This document shows, one piece after another, positions 6,683 to 15,579 of a DNA stretch of 19,908 nt. A program made the translations under genes and the position numbers. The DNA comes from Bacteroidales bacterium (GTDB lineage: Bacteria; Bacteroidota; Bacteroidia; Bacteroidales; Muribaculaceae): NCBI GenBank assembly GCA_030526455.1, contig JAUNCU010000031.1:1-19908 (forward strand), written 5' to 3'. Below the pieces are notes generated by a model. It was not told the origin of the DNA. It saw nothing but the letters and a program-made list of their open reading frames with translations, and did no database searches. Each line of letters starts with the position of its first letter. Within the stretch, counting starts at the first letter, position 1.

Positions 6683-9676
6683 CTACACGGTGATTTCGGC
6701 GAGGTATTGCTTGATGTGCTTTTTCAGCGCTTCGCCTTCCACGATGGTGATGCGTTTTGCCAGGCCGAGGTAGAAGCGGGTGATGCCGCCGAAGCCGAAG
6801 ATGGTGGTTTCCATCCTCCACTTGTCGGTGCCTGTGATTTGGGTGAGTTTCTCGCCGCTCTTTGGCGTGTCTTCCAAGCGCTTGGCGTCGGGGAATTCTT
6901 CAATCAGCAGGTTCTTCACATAGTTGTCGAATTCCAGCGTCACCTTCACGCCCTTCTGGTTTTCCGATTCCATGATGTGGAAAATGTCGGTGCGTGGGTT
7001 TTTGAGGTGCTTGGCCTCGTTTTTCCACTTCTGGTCTTTCACTTCAGCCTTCTCAAAGCGGTTGATTTTGAACTCGCGGTTTTCACCACGGTCGAGGTCG
7101 AATGCCACGATGGCGTTGATCGATGGCTTGAAGTAGTAGGCCTCAACGGTGCGGTTGCGTTTGCCGGTGCTCGACTCGTAGTTGTGCAGCGTGATGCACT
7201 TCTTCTCGGCGATAGCCGTCTTGATGGCCTGAATCTTCTGCTTGTCGGAGTTGTTTTCCTTCTTCCTGCGGTTGAGGAGTTGCTCCCTTTGGGTGTCGTT
7301 CATCTTCACCGTGCGTCCCGACTTCCTGATGTAGGACTTGGCGTCGTCGTCTGCCCAGCCGTGGCCGTCGCGGAATTCCACCACGCCATATTCGTAGGGG
7401 CGAATTTGGATGCGGAGGAATTTCTCGCCGCTGGCGCTCGCCTCGATGTGGGTGCTCACGAAGAGGCCAGTGATGTCGCGGCCGTATTCAGGACCCGATG
7501 CATCCTTGAAAGCATTTTCGATGGCATTCTCAATGAAGAGGCGATACTTGTCGATGCTCAGTTCGGTGATGCGTTTTTCCTTGTAGAGTTCGGCCATGTC
7601 CTTTGCCACGCCCAGCGCCACGCCCTGGTCGTTCACACCGATGTAGAGGTCGCCGCCCTTTTCGGTGTTGAGGAAACCGCACACGGCGTTGAGGATGTTC
7701 TTCATCTGGCGCTTGATGTTGGGTTTGTCGGTTTTGCTGGGGTCGAATACTACGCTGGTTTTGAACTCCTTGGTTTCGTCTTCTTCGCCAAATTCCGACT
7801 CCTCGTCGACGATCGACTCATATTCGTCGTCCACAAAAAGATTTTTGGCGATGGCGTGCTTGATGGCGTCGATTTCGCGCAGCGGGAGCACACCGCTAAG
7901 CGTCTGCGATGCGTCTACAAGTTTCTGCACGCTCTCCAGGTCCACCTCCTTTTGGCGCATGAGGGATGCGTCTTTTTTCAATTTCTGGAGTTCGAAATTA
8001 TAGTTGTTGAGCATGCCGATGATTTTCATCTTCTCCACAACAGTGGGCACCTCGGCAAACGCCTCGTCGACCTTCACCTCGGTGTCGGTCTTGAACTTGC
8101 CGCCCTGGGCAAATTCCACGAGCGACTTCAGATACTTGATTTCGAAGCGCAGGAAATTGCCGTTCTTCTTGTCGTCGGTGAGCACGCTCAGGGCATTGGC
8201 CATGCTCAACTTCTGGTGGCGCAAGCGAGTTTCTTCGGTGTTGAGCGCATCGTAGTAGAGCACCGAGATGCAGTGCTGAATGGCCTCTGGGTCAATTTCT
8301 TCTTCCTTTTCTTCGCTGTTGGCGGCGGGGCGCTGTGTCCACTTGAGGAAGCCCTCCAGGAAGTTGCGGGTGGCTTGCTTCTTGAATTCCTCCACGTCTT
8401 CCTCGCCGGTGAACTCGTTGGCGCTGAATTTGCCGTTGGTCACGAATTCGTTGTTTACCACCTTACTTTCCTCTACCGTCACATAGGCAAACAGATCGAG
8501 GATGTCGTCGTCGTGCTCCTCGTCCATGATTTTCAGGCGCAGACCGTTTTCGGTGAGCCAGCGGTGGCCGTAGGTGTACTTGTCGTAGCAGTACGCCAGC
8601 ATTTCGGCATATTGTGAATCAGCGGCGAGTTGCTCGTAATAATCAACAATCACTGGGCGAATTATAAATGGATAGTGAGGGTGATCCTGCACCTCTGCCA
8701 TCATCAAGAGTTCTTTTGGGGCATAATATTTCTCTTGGATGAAAGCCAAAAACTCGGAGCGGTCGATACCCGTAAGGGACAGCGAGCGGTCCACGAATAC
8801 CTGTCCCTTAATAGGTTCATAGCGAGGGTCGATGGTTTCGGCGTTAATAGTGTTATGGTTGGCCAAAGTCACTTTCACGCACACCACATCGCCTTCTTGA
8901 TAGCGCTTAATTTTGCTGGTGGGAGATGCCACCGATGGGCGCACGCTTTCCATCTGGCGCACGGTGCTCCAGAAGGCGCTGTCGGTTTTCAGCACATTGG
9001 TGGCAGCCATCTTGGAGAGCGCTTCCGATTCGCTACCCACCACCTTGATGGCGCAAGGCGATGGCAAGATGGGCACGGGCTTCTTGTGCTGCTTGTAGTC
9101 TTTCAGATTGAGTGCGGCGAGGCTGGCGTTGTCGCCTTTCACCGCGAGTGTGCCTTTATTTTGGTAATAATGCAGTGTGTCTTTATGTGTCACTTTCAAT
9201 TCCGTTTCGGCGATTTTGGCAGCCACCACTTGAATAAGAATGTTGTCACTTTTAATGTCGCTCCATCCCACGGAGAGTTTACTGATTTCGGCTGCTCCAA
9301 GGCACTGGATGCAAATGTTCATCAATTTCTCACTCATTTCGGCCGTCGGTGCCTGCCCCGTTTTCAGCAGCAGATTGCAGAGTGCGGCGAGTGTAGTATT
9401 GTCGATGAATCCATTTTCTTGACACACAATAAGTTGGGCCGTCATGAGCCTGATGTATTTATTGCGGTCTTCGTCGCTGATACCCTCGGTGTATAAAGGC
9501 ATCTTCGCCAGGTCGCCCGAGATGTCGGCCACACGGTCGGCAAGCGCATCGATGGTGAGTTTGTATTCGCTATTCTCGTGATCGCCCCTGTATTTACTCA
9601 GGTAGTCGATCATAGCGTTGAGGTTTTCGTCGATGTACTCTTTTTTCACTTTAAGCCAAAAATTGCTGGTGTTCAT
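6683..9676 (-). CDS. Large AlbA_2-WYL fusion protein, function unknown
   Basis: This 997-residue protein is in at least three parts. Residues 1 to about 630 match no family I recognise. Within them, about 255-325 (YQEGDVVCVKV ... IKGQVFVD) could be a small beta-barrel of S1/OB type, 453-463 is an acidic patch, and 540-600 is probably coiled coil. Residues 637-790 are an AlbA_2 (Schlafen-type) domain: EFKTSVVFD, GFLNTEKGGDLYIGVND, and YIRKSGRTVKM at its end. Residues 819-880 resemble a WYL domain (IKTAIAEKKCITLHNYES, then FKINRFEKAEV), with the W-Y-L tripeptide itself replaced. Residues 905-995 match the WYL C-terminal extension. WYL modules bind nucleic acid or ligands in bacterial regulators and defence loci, and AlbA_2 is linked to nucleic-acid binding or cleavage; combining them suggests a nucleic-acid-responsive regulator or effector, which is inference. 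It stands alone and is divergent from rel. Its 3' end touches the repeat cluster. Confidence 0.85.
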   Translation of the reverse strand: MNTSNFWLKVKKEYIDENLNAMIDYLSKYRGDHENSEYKLTIDALADRVADISGDLAKMPLYTEGISDEDRNKYIRLMTAQLIVCQENGFIDNTTLAALCNLLLKTGQAPTAEMSEKLMNICIQCLGAAEISKLSVGWSDIKSDNILIQVVAAKIAETELKVTHKDTLHYYQNKGTLAVKGDNASLAALNLKDYKQHKKPVPILPSPCAIKVVGSESEALSKMAATNVLKTDSAFWSTVRQMESVRPSVASPTSKIKRYQEGDVVCVKVTLANHNTINAETIDPRYEPIKGQVFVDRSLSLTGIDRSEFLAFIQEKYYAPKELLMMAEVQDHPHYPFIIRPVIVDYYEQLAADSQYAEMLAYCYDKYTYGHRWLTENGLRLKIMDEEHDDDILDLFAYVTVEESKVVNNEFVTNGKFSANEFTGEEDVEEFKKQATRNFLEGFLKWTQRPAANSEEKEEEIDPEAIQHCISVLYYDALNTEETRLRHQKLSMANALSVLTDDKKNGNFLRFEIKYLKSLVEFAQGGKFKTDTEVKVDEAFAEVPTVVEKMKIIGMLNNYNFELQKLKKDASLMRQKEVDLESVQKLVDASQTLSGVLPLREIDAIKHAIAKNLFVDDEYESIVDEESEFGEEDETKEFKTSVVFDPSKTDKPNIKRQMKNILNAVCGFLNTEKGGDLYIGVNDQGVALGVAKDMAELYKEKRITELSIDKYRLFIENAIENAFKDASGPEYGRDITGLFVSTHIEASASGEKFLRIQIRPYEYGVVEFRDGHGWADDDAKSYIRKSGRTVKMNDTQREQLLNRRKKENNSDKQKIQAIKTAIAEKKCITLHNYESSTGKRNRTVEAYYFKPSINAIVAFDLDRGENREFKINRFEKAEVKDQKWKNEAKHLKNPRTDIFHIMESENQKGVKVTLEFDNYVKNLLIEEFPDAKRLEDTPKSGEKLTQITGTDKWRMETTIFGFGGITRFYLGLAKRITIVEGEALKKHIKQYLAEITV

Positions 9677-9878
9677 TTTTCGATAAGATTTAGATGTTAA
9701 TAATAAAGGAAATTAAAACAGTTTTTACAGGTGCAATAATCGTGCCAAAGCCGCCCGTTTTGCACGCAAAAATCGGCACAAATTAAATTTAGTGTGTGAT
9801 AGCGTAAAAAAGTGGGTGGCAGAGTGTGGAGAATTCACGGGAAATTTGTAAGTTTGTAGTTGGTTTATTGGGAAATAT
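9677..9878. promoter_or_regulatory. Divergent intergenic region between the AlbA_2-WYL gene and rel
   Basis: These 202 bases separate two divergent genes. On the plus strand, TAAGTTTG at 9849-9856 matches the TAnnTTTG -7 consensus and lies 22 bases before the rel ATG. On the minus strand I could not identify a convincing -7 box for the AlbA_2-WYL gene. No operator-like repeat was obvious. Confidence 0.5.
9849..9856 (+). promoter_or_regulatory. -7 promoter box (TAagTTTG) of rel
   Basis: TAAGTTTG is an exact fit to TAnnTTTG and sits 22 bases upstream of the ATG at 9879, implying a leader of roughly 15 bases. No clear -33 element is visible. Confidence 0.55.
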
Positions 9879-12101
9879 ATGGCAGAAACAATTAAAATGA
9901 CACCACAAGAAGAAGAGCGACTGATCAACGACGCTTATCAGAACCTCTTAAATGGCTATTTGTCAAGTAATCACCGCAAGAAAGTGGAGATTATCGAAAA
10001 GGCTTTCAAATTTGCGTGTGAGGCGCATAAGGGCGTTCGCCGCCGTTCGGGCGAGCCTTACATTATGCACCCCATCACGGTGGCTCGCATCGTGAGCCAG
10101 GAGATAGGCCTCGGTTCCACCTCCATCTGCGCGGCGCTCCTTCACGACGTGGTAGAAGACACAGAATACACTACTGAGGACATTGAGGCAATGTTTGGCA
10201 AAAAGATTGCCCAGATTGTCGACGGCTTGACCAAGATTTCGGGCGGTATATTCGGCGCCCACGCTTCGGCACAGGCCGAGAACTTCCGCAAACTGCTGCT
10301 CACTATGAGCGACGACATACGCGTGATACTCATCAAGATGGCCGACCGCCTTCACAACATGCGCACGCTGCAGTCGATGCCACCGGCCAAGCAGTACAAG
10401 ATTGCGGGCGAAACACTCTACATCTACGCTCCGCTGGCCCACCGCCTCGGCCTCTTCGCCATCAAGACCGAACTCGAGAACCTGAGTTTCAAATATGAGC
10501 ACCCCGAGGAATACAAGGCCATCGAAGAGCAAATCATCGCCAACACGCCCCACAACGAGCAACTCTTTGCCCGCTTCGCGGCGCCCATCAACGAGCGACT
10601 CGAGCGACTGGGCCTGAAATTTGAATTCAAGGCGCGCATCAAGTCGCACTACTCGATATGGAAGAAGATGGAAACCAAGCACATCCCCTTCTCGCAGGTC
10701 TACGACTACTATGCGGCGCGCATCGTCTTCGAATGCGACAATGAAGCCGACGAGAAGCGCATATGCTGGAACATCTACAGCGAAATCACCGACCTCTACC
10801 GCCTGCACCCCGACCGCCTGCGCGACTGGATCAGCGTGCCCAAGGCCAATGGTTACCGCGCCCTGCACGTCACGCTCATGGGTTCCGACGGCAACTGGGT
10901 GGAAGTGCAAATACGCAGCCGCCGCATGGACGACATCGCCGAGCGTGGCTTCGCGGCCCACTGGAAATACAAGATAGGCGAGGGCGAAGAAGAAAGCGAA
11001 CTGGCGGCTTGGCTCCAGACCATCGAAGACATTCTCAAGAATCCCGAGCCCAACGCCATCGACTTCCTCGACACCATCAAACTCAATCTCTTCGCCAGCG
11101 AAATCGTGGTGTTCACACCCAAGGGCGAACTCATCACCCTGCCCAAAGACGCATCGGTGCTCGACCTCGCTTTCTCGCTCCACACCGAACTGGGCACACA
11201 CTGCATCGCCGGCAAAATCAACCATAAACTCGTGCCCATCTCCCACAAACTCGCCAGCGGCGACCAGGTGGAAGTGCTCACGAGCCAGTCGCAGCAGCCT
11301 AACCCCGAGTGGGACAAGTATCTGGTGACCGCCAAGGGCAAGACTCGCCTGCGCGCCGCCTTGCGCCACGACCGGCGCGCCGTGATCGCCAAGGGCGAAA
11401 CCATGCTCAAGCAATTCCTTGCCGACAACGACGTGGAGGCATCGAGCGACAATATCAACCGCATCGTGTCGATTGAGCGCGTGAAGAGCAAAGACGAACT
11501 CTTCCAGATGATTGGCAACAACGAGATAGCCCTATCGCCCAGCCTTATCAAGGTGTTCAAGCCCGCATCGCGCGGCCTGCTCAACCGCCTGATGAACCCC
11601 TTTGGCAACCGCAACAGCGGCAACAGCGAGCCCGAGGTGGTGGCTCCGGAAGGAAAAATCGACACCAAGAAAATCTACGAACTGCGCACCGTCGACGGCA
11701 AGAGCAACTACCGCATCGCCTCGTGCTGCAACCCCATCCCGGGCGACACCGTGATAGGCTTCGTGAACGACAAAAACGAGGTGGTGGTGCACAAGATGGA
11801 CTGCGACGAGGCCACCAGACTGAAGAGCAGTTTCGGCGGACGCATCGTGCAGACGCACTGGGAAACCAAGGCGAAGAAATTCAACGTCACCCTCAACCTG
11901 GAAGGCATCGACCGTCAGGGTATATTGCAGGAGATTATCTATCTCATTTCCACCAACCTGCGCCGACTCAACATCAGCGCCGACGAAGGGGTGTTCCATG
12001 CCGAACTCGAAGCGCTGGTCGACGACACCGACGTGGTGACCAAACTCTGCAAGCGCCTGAAAAAGGTGAAGGGCGTGACCACTGCAGTGCGCGTGAGATA
12101 A
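9879..12101 (+). CDS. rel: Bifunctional (p)ppGpp synthetase/hydrolase (RSH family)
   Basis: This full-length 740-residue long RSH protein controls the stringent response. The hydrolase HD domain (about 45-195) has H64, H89-D90 in LLHDVVED (with E93-D94) and the KMADRLHNMRTL segment, so hydrolase activity is expected. The synthetase domain (about 240-370) has RIKSHYSIWKKM, YDYYAARIVF and R313-L-R-D316 followed by WISVPKANGYRALHVT; the basic RxRD motif is the type seen in bifunctional enzymes rather than the ExDD of RelA. A TGS domain follows at about 398-465 (IVVFTPKGELITLPKDASVLDLAF), then a conserved-cysteine region near 615-655 (IASCCNPIPGDTVIGF) and a C-terminal ACT domain at about 665-740. 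The gene has its own -7 box 22 bases upstream. The 7TM-HD gene follows 42 bases later, probably in the same transcript. Function is confident; whether to call it relA, spoT or rel is convention. Confidence 0.96.
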   Translation: MAETIKMTPQEEERLINDAYQNLLNGYLSSNHRKKVEIIEKAFKFACEAHKGVRRRSGEPYIMHPITVARIVSQEIGLGSTSICAALLHDVVEDTEYTTEDIEAMFGKKIAQIVDGLTKISGGIFGAHASAQAENFRKLLLTMSDDIRVILIKMADRLHNMRTLQSMPPAKQYKIAGETLYIYAPLAHRLGLFAIKTELENLSFKYEHPEEYKAIEEQIIANTPHNEQLFARFAAPINERLERLGLKFEFKARIKSHYSIWKKMETKHIPFSQVYDYYAARIVFECDNEADEKRICWNIYSEITDLYRLHPDRLRDWISVPKANGYRALHVTLMGSDGNWVEVQIRSRRMDDIAERGFAAHWKYKIGEGEEESELAAWLQTIEDILKNPEPNAIDFLDTIKLNLFASEIVVFTPKGELITLPKDASVLDLAFSLHTELGTHCIAGKINHKLVPISHKLASGDQVEVLTSQSQQPNPEWDKYLVTAKGKTRLRAALRHDRRAVIAKGETMLKQFLADNDVEASSDNINRIVSIERVKSKDELFQMIGNNEIALSPSLIKVFKPASRGLLNRLMNPFGNRNSGNSEPEVVAPEGKIDTKKIYELRTVDGKSNYRIASCCNPIPGDTVIGFVNDKNEVVVHKMDCDEATRLKSSFGGRIVQTHWETKAKKFNVTLNLEGIDRQGILQEIIYLISTNLRRLNISADEGVFHAELEALVDDTDVVTKLCKRLKKVKGVTTAVRVR

Positions 12102-12143
12102 GCAATCATTACCCATCACCCAAATTAAGCCTCGTAAAGAAAG

Positions 12144-14246
12144 ATGGACAAAAAGAGTGAAAAATTCAAATTATTTGCCAATATCGGCCTCATCGTGCTG
12201 TCGGTATTGCTGGTCACCTACTTCCTGCCCGAAACCGAGTTGCAGATTCCGGAGTGCCTCCGCTCCTACAAGGTGGACACCAAGTGGGCCTATGAGGACT
12301 ACAAGGCGCCATTCGACGTGGACCATTACCCCGACACCGCCCATGCCGTGAAGAAGGCGAAAGATGAATTCGTGCCCATCTACGAGCGCTACGACGAGGT
12401 CAGCCGCCTCAATCGCCTCAGTGCCCTCGACACCATCGTGAAAGCGCATAGCGAAGTGCCTCTGCCCCTGCGCATGGCGGTGGTGAGCAAGGTGAAGGAA
12501 TGCCTCGACCGTGGCATCATCGACGAGAGCACACGCAAACTGAAGGTGATCAGCGAAAACGATGAAAACAAGCCCACGGCGCAATTCTACACCACCGAGC
12601 AGGTGATGAAGAAACTCGCCATCATATGCCCCGCCAATACGCCCGCCGCGAAGATGGTGAGCGAAATCGCCGCCGAAGAACTGCTGGCGCCCAACATCGG
12701 CAAGAACGACGCCCGCTCGGCGAAGCGCTTGAAGGTGGCGATAGAATCGGCGCGCCTGCCCGATGGCATCGTGCCCAAGGGCAGCCTCATCATTCGCAAA
12801 GGCGACATCGTTACGCCCGAGGTGGCCAACACCCTGGGGCAGTGCTATAGCAAGACGGTGGAAATCAACGAAAAAGAAAGCAGCCACCTGTGGAGTTGGC
12901 TGGGGCAGTGTGCCCTGGTGTCGCTCATGATGGCATCGTTTTTCACCTTCATGTATCTCTTCCGCAACCGCACCTTCTTCAACTATCGCAAGATGGTGTT
13001 CCTCATCGTGCTCATCACCGTGTTTATCGTGATGGTGGAAATCATTTCGGTGCGCCTGTGGTGGCAAATCTACCTGGTGCCCTTCGCCCTGGTGCCCATC
13101 GTGATCACCACCTTCACCGATTCGCGCACCGCCTTCTTCAGCCACATGGTGATGGTGGTGATATGCTCTATCGTGGCAAAAGACCGCGCCGAGTTCATCA
13201 TCATGCAATTCCTCGTGGGCAACATCGCCATTGCCTCGATGCACGAATTTTCGCGCCGCGCCCACCTCATTCGCTGCGCATTCTTCGTGTTCCTGGGCTA
13301 CACGATGGTGTATCTCTCCATGACCGCCATCAATAAGAATTTCTCCAGTTTCACCGAATTCCTCAACTTCTACACCGATGCCCCCTACAACAACTGGCAC
13401 AATTTCTTGAAATTTGCACTCAACGCTGGCACGCTCGCCTTCTCCTATGTGCTGATTTTCTTGGTTGAAAAGTTGTTTGGCTTCACCTCCACCATGACGC
13501 TGGTCGAACTCTCCGACACCAATCACCCGCTGCTGCGCGAGATGTCGACCCGCTGCTCGGGCACCTTCCAGCACTCGCTCCAGGTGGCCAACCTCGCCTG
13601 TGAGGCGGCATCCGATATTGGCGCCAATGTGCAACTGGTGCGTGCGGGCGCGCTTTTCCACGATGTGGGCAAGAGCGAAAACCCCGCTTTCTTCACCGAA
13701 AACCAGTATGGCGTGAATCCTCACGATGCCCTTTCGCCCATCCAGAGCGCCCAAATCGTGATCAACCACGTGAGCGACGGCGTGAAGCGCGCCACCAAGG
13801 CGAAACTGCCACAGGCCATTATCGACTTCATCGAGCAGCACCACGGCAAGGGACGCACCAAGTATTTCTACGCCATGGCGTGCAAGGCCAATCCCGATGC
13901 GGAAGTCGACCCCACTCCTTACACCTACACGGGCAAGAATCCGCAAAGCAAGGAAACCGCTATCGTGATGATGGCCGATGCTTGCGAAGCCGCCACCCGC
14001 AGCCTCAAGAATCCCGACGAAGCCACCATCACCGGCATGGTCGACAAGATTGTGGCTAGCCAGTTGAGCGACGGTTTGCTCGACGAAGCGCCCATCAATC
14101 TGCGCGAAATCGCACTGGTGAAGCAGGCCTTCGTGAACCGCCTGCGCTCAATGTATCACCAGCGCATCGAGTACCCCGACGATGTGGCTCCACGCAAGGC
14201 CGACGCCGCCGATGCCACCGCCGATGCTGTGGAAGCGCAGAGTTGA
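12144..14246 (+). CDS. 7TM-HD family phosphohydrolase (PgpH-like)
   Basis: This 700-residue inner-membrane protein has the PgpH layout: one N-terminal membrane helix (about 13-30), an extracytoplasmic 7TMR-HDED domain (about 35-245), a seven-helix block (about 249-440), and a cytoplasmic HD domain (about 465-645). The HD domain keeps its metal ligands: GTFQHSLQ with H477, LFHDVGK with H506-D507, a later INHVSDG, EQHHGKG near 563-570 and MMADACEAATR near 609-620. Listeria PgpH of this architecture hydrolyses cyclic di-AMP and is reported to be inhibited by ppGpp, which makes its place directly behind rel notable. The C-terminal tail is Ala/Asp-rich and probably disordered. The start is fixed by the ATG at 12144, preceded by an A-rich stretch. 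Substrate in this organism is inferred from family only. Confidence 0.9.
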   Translation: MDKKSEKFKLFANIGLIVLSVLLVTYFLPETELQIPECLRSYKVDTKWAYEDYKAPFDVDHYPDTAHAVKKAKDEFVPIYERYDEVSRLNRLSALDTIVKAHSEVPLPLRMAVVSKVKECLDRGIIDESTRKLKVISENDENKPTAQFYTTEQVMKKLAIICPANTPAAKMVSEIAAEELLAPNIGKNDARSAKRLKVAIESARLPDGIVPKGSLIIRKGDIVTPEVANTLGQCYSKTVEINEKESSHLWSWLGQCALVSLMMASFFTFMYLFRNRTFFNYRKMVFLIVLITVFIVMVEIISVRLWWQIYLVPFALVPIVITTFTDSRTAFFSHMVMVVICSIVAKDRAEFIIMQFLVGNIAIASMHEFSRRAHLIRCAFFVFLGYTMVYLSMTAINKNFSSFTEFLNFYTDAPYNNWHNFLKFALNAGTLAFSYVLIFLVEKLFGFTSTMTLVELSDTNHPLLREMSTRCSGTFQHSLQVANLACEAASDIGANVQLVRAGALFHDVGKSENPAFFTENQYGVNPHDALSPIQSAQIVINHVSDGVKRATKAKLPQAIIDFIEQHHGKGRTKYFYAMACKANPDAEVDPTPYTYTGKNPQSKETAIVMMADACEAATRSLKNPDEATITGMVDKIVASQLSDGLLDEAPINLREIALVKQAFVNRLRSMYHQRIEYPDDVAPRKADAADATADAVEAQS

Positions 14247-14315
14247 GAAAGGGGGGGCGGCGACTCCCGAAAGCGAATTGAATCACATATAATATATATA
14301 GATACATCACCGTAA

Positions 14316-14846
14316 ATGACATTTTCAATCGTATTGCTCATCATAGCCTCGCTGCTCATCGTGGCGGCATTTGTGCTCACCGTGAAGCCGCGGTGGGTGG
14401 CTGCCGTGCCCGCATGGGGCGCGATGCTGCTGCTCTACTGGGGTGGCTACATCCAGCCCACCACATTGCCCATGTGGAAACTGGCGATGTGGACCCTCGC
14501 CACTGCCATCGTGGTGGCGCTGCGCCGCTATCAGCCAACCGGCGAGCCCGACGGACGCAACACGGGCAACCTCTACATAGGCCTTGCCGCTGTGGTGGGA
14601 GCCCTGCTGGGCATAGTGATGGGACCCAACTACGTGCTGCTCGGCACCATCGTGGGCGCTGTGGTGGGGCTGATGGCCTATAGCCGCACTCCCCACGGCA
14701 AATGGATAAAATTTGCCAGTTCCACGTTTATTCAGTACTTTTGTGCCCGCTGTCTGCCCGCCATCGTGGCTGTTGCCATCATGGGCATAGGCGTGGAATC
14801 AATATTATTTTACATCCGCACATGCTTTTTTTATTCAGGCGTATGA
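14316..14846 (+). CDS. Small polytopic membrane protein, unknown function
   Basis: The 176-residue product is mostly hydrophobic. Likely membrane segments lie at about 3-23, 27-46, 52-68, 84-104, 106-122 and 143-166. The middle pair, IGLAAVVGALLGIVMGPNY followed by LLGTIVGAVVGLM, is rich in spaced glycines like a glycine-zipper hairpin. It is faintly reminiscent of DUF456 proteins, but I cannot assign a family. The gene starts 69 bases after the PgpH-like gene, and its TGA overlaps the ATG of the DUF4919 gene by four bases, so the two are translationally coupled. It is probably real because of that coupling and its codon use matching the neighbours. Confidence 0.7.
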   Translation: MTFSIVLLIIASLLIVAAFVLTVKPRWVAAVPAWGAMLLLYWGGYIQPTTLPMWKLAMWTLATAIVVALRRYQPTGEPDGRNTGNLYIGLAAVVGALLGIVMGPNYVLLGTIVGAVVGLMAYSRTPHGKWIKFASSTFIQYFCARCLPAIVAVAIMGIGVESILFYIRTCFFYSGV

Positions 14847-15550
14847 AACTACATTCAATTAAAATAACCGCATTTTTCATCCTTCTGGCGATGGCTATGG
14901 GCATCGGCGCACAGGCGCAGAAGAAGGAACTCATTCCCGTGGATTTCAACCGCGTGAAGAGTGTGACGTCGAATCCTGAGTCGCGTTTCTATTTCCCGAA
15001 GTTGCTGAAGATTTACAGCGCTTTCAGTTACAACAAGATGGATCGCGAAGACATGCGCAACCTCTACTACGGCTACATGTTCCAGGAGGATTACAACCCC
15101 TACCGCCAGTCGGCTTTGGCCGAGAAGGTGGAGGAATACATCTACAAGAAAGACCTCACCCGCGAGGAATGCGACTCGCTGGAGCACTACGCCAGCCTCT
15201 CGCTGCAGGACAATATGTTCGACTTTGAGCAACTGGAATATTTCGCCTATGCGCTCAAGGCCAAGAAGAAACACAATCGCTACGAGGTGTTTCGCAACAA
15301 CATTCGCCTGCTGCTGAGTGCCATCATGACTAGCGGCGACGGCACCAAGGAGCATCCCTGGGTGGTGAATTGCCCCATGCATGAATACGACATTGTGAAC
15401 TTCCTCGGTTTCAAGGCTGTCGATCACGAGGAAATAGGCGACGGCATCGACTACGTGAAGGTGGAGAAGCGCGAAAACAGCAAGGTGGAAGGCTTCTACT
15501 TCGACGTGAAAATGATGCTCGAAATGGGCCGACGCAAAGGTTTTGAATAA
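14843..15550 (+). CDS. Secreted DUF4919 family protein
   Basis: The 235-residue product begins with a clear signal peptide: KLHSIK, a hydrophobic stretch FFILLAMAMGIGA, then AQA before a probable cleavage at residue 25. The mature part contains RNLYYGYMFQEDYNPYR (about residues 72-88), the hallmark segment of DUF4919, and ends with DGIDYVKVEKRENSKVEGFYFDV. The family is found in Bacteroidota and has no known activity; periplasmic or outer-membrane-facing location is likely. The open frame extends upstream to 14702, but the chosen ATG gives the signal peptide and an ATGA overlap with the preceding membrane-protein gene, so that start is preferred. The pair may act together at the envelope. Confidence 0.85.
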   Translation: MKLHSIKITAFFILLAMAMGIGAQAQKKELIPVDFNRVKSVTSNPESRFYFPKLLKIYSAFSYNKMDREDMRNLYYGYMFQEDYNPYRQSALAEKVEEYIYKKDLTREECDSLEHYASLSLQDNMFDFEQLEYFAYALKAKKKHNRYEVFRNNIRLLLSAIMTSGDGTKEHPWVVNCPMHEYDIVNFLGFKAVDHEEIGDGIDYVKVEKRENSKVEGFYFDVKMMLEMGRRKGFE

Positions 15551-15579
15551 ATTTCCCCCGTTTTTTTCTTTCCTGATCA

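Noticed and set aside
6656..8617. 653-codon plus-strand open frame opposite the AlbA_2-WYL gene
   Set aside because: The composition (long runs of Val/Phe/His/Ala) is typical of antisense translation, and the minus strand shows real AlbA_2 and WYL segments.
12171..13946. 591-codon minus-strand open frame opposite the PgpH-like gene
   Set aside because: His-rich antisense of a membrane protein with clear HD motifs on the other strand.
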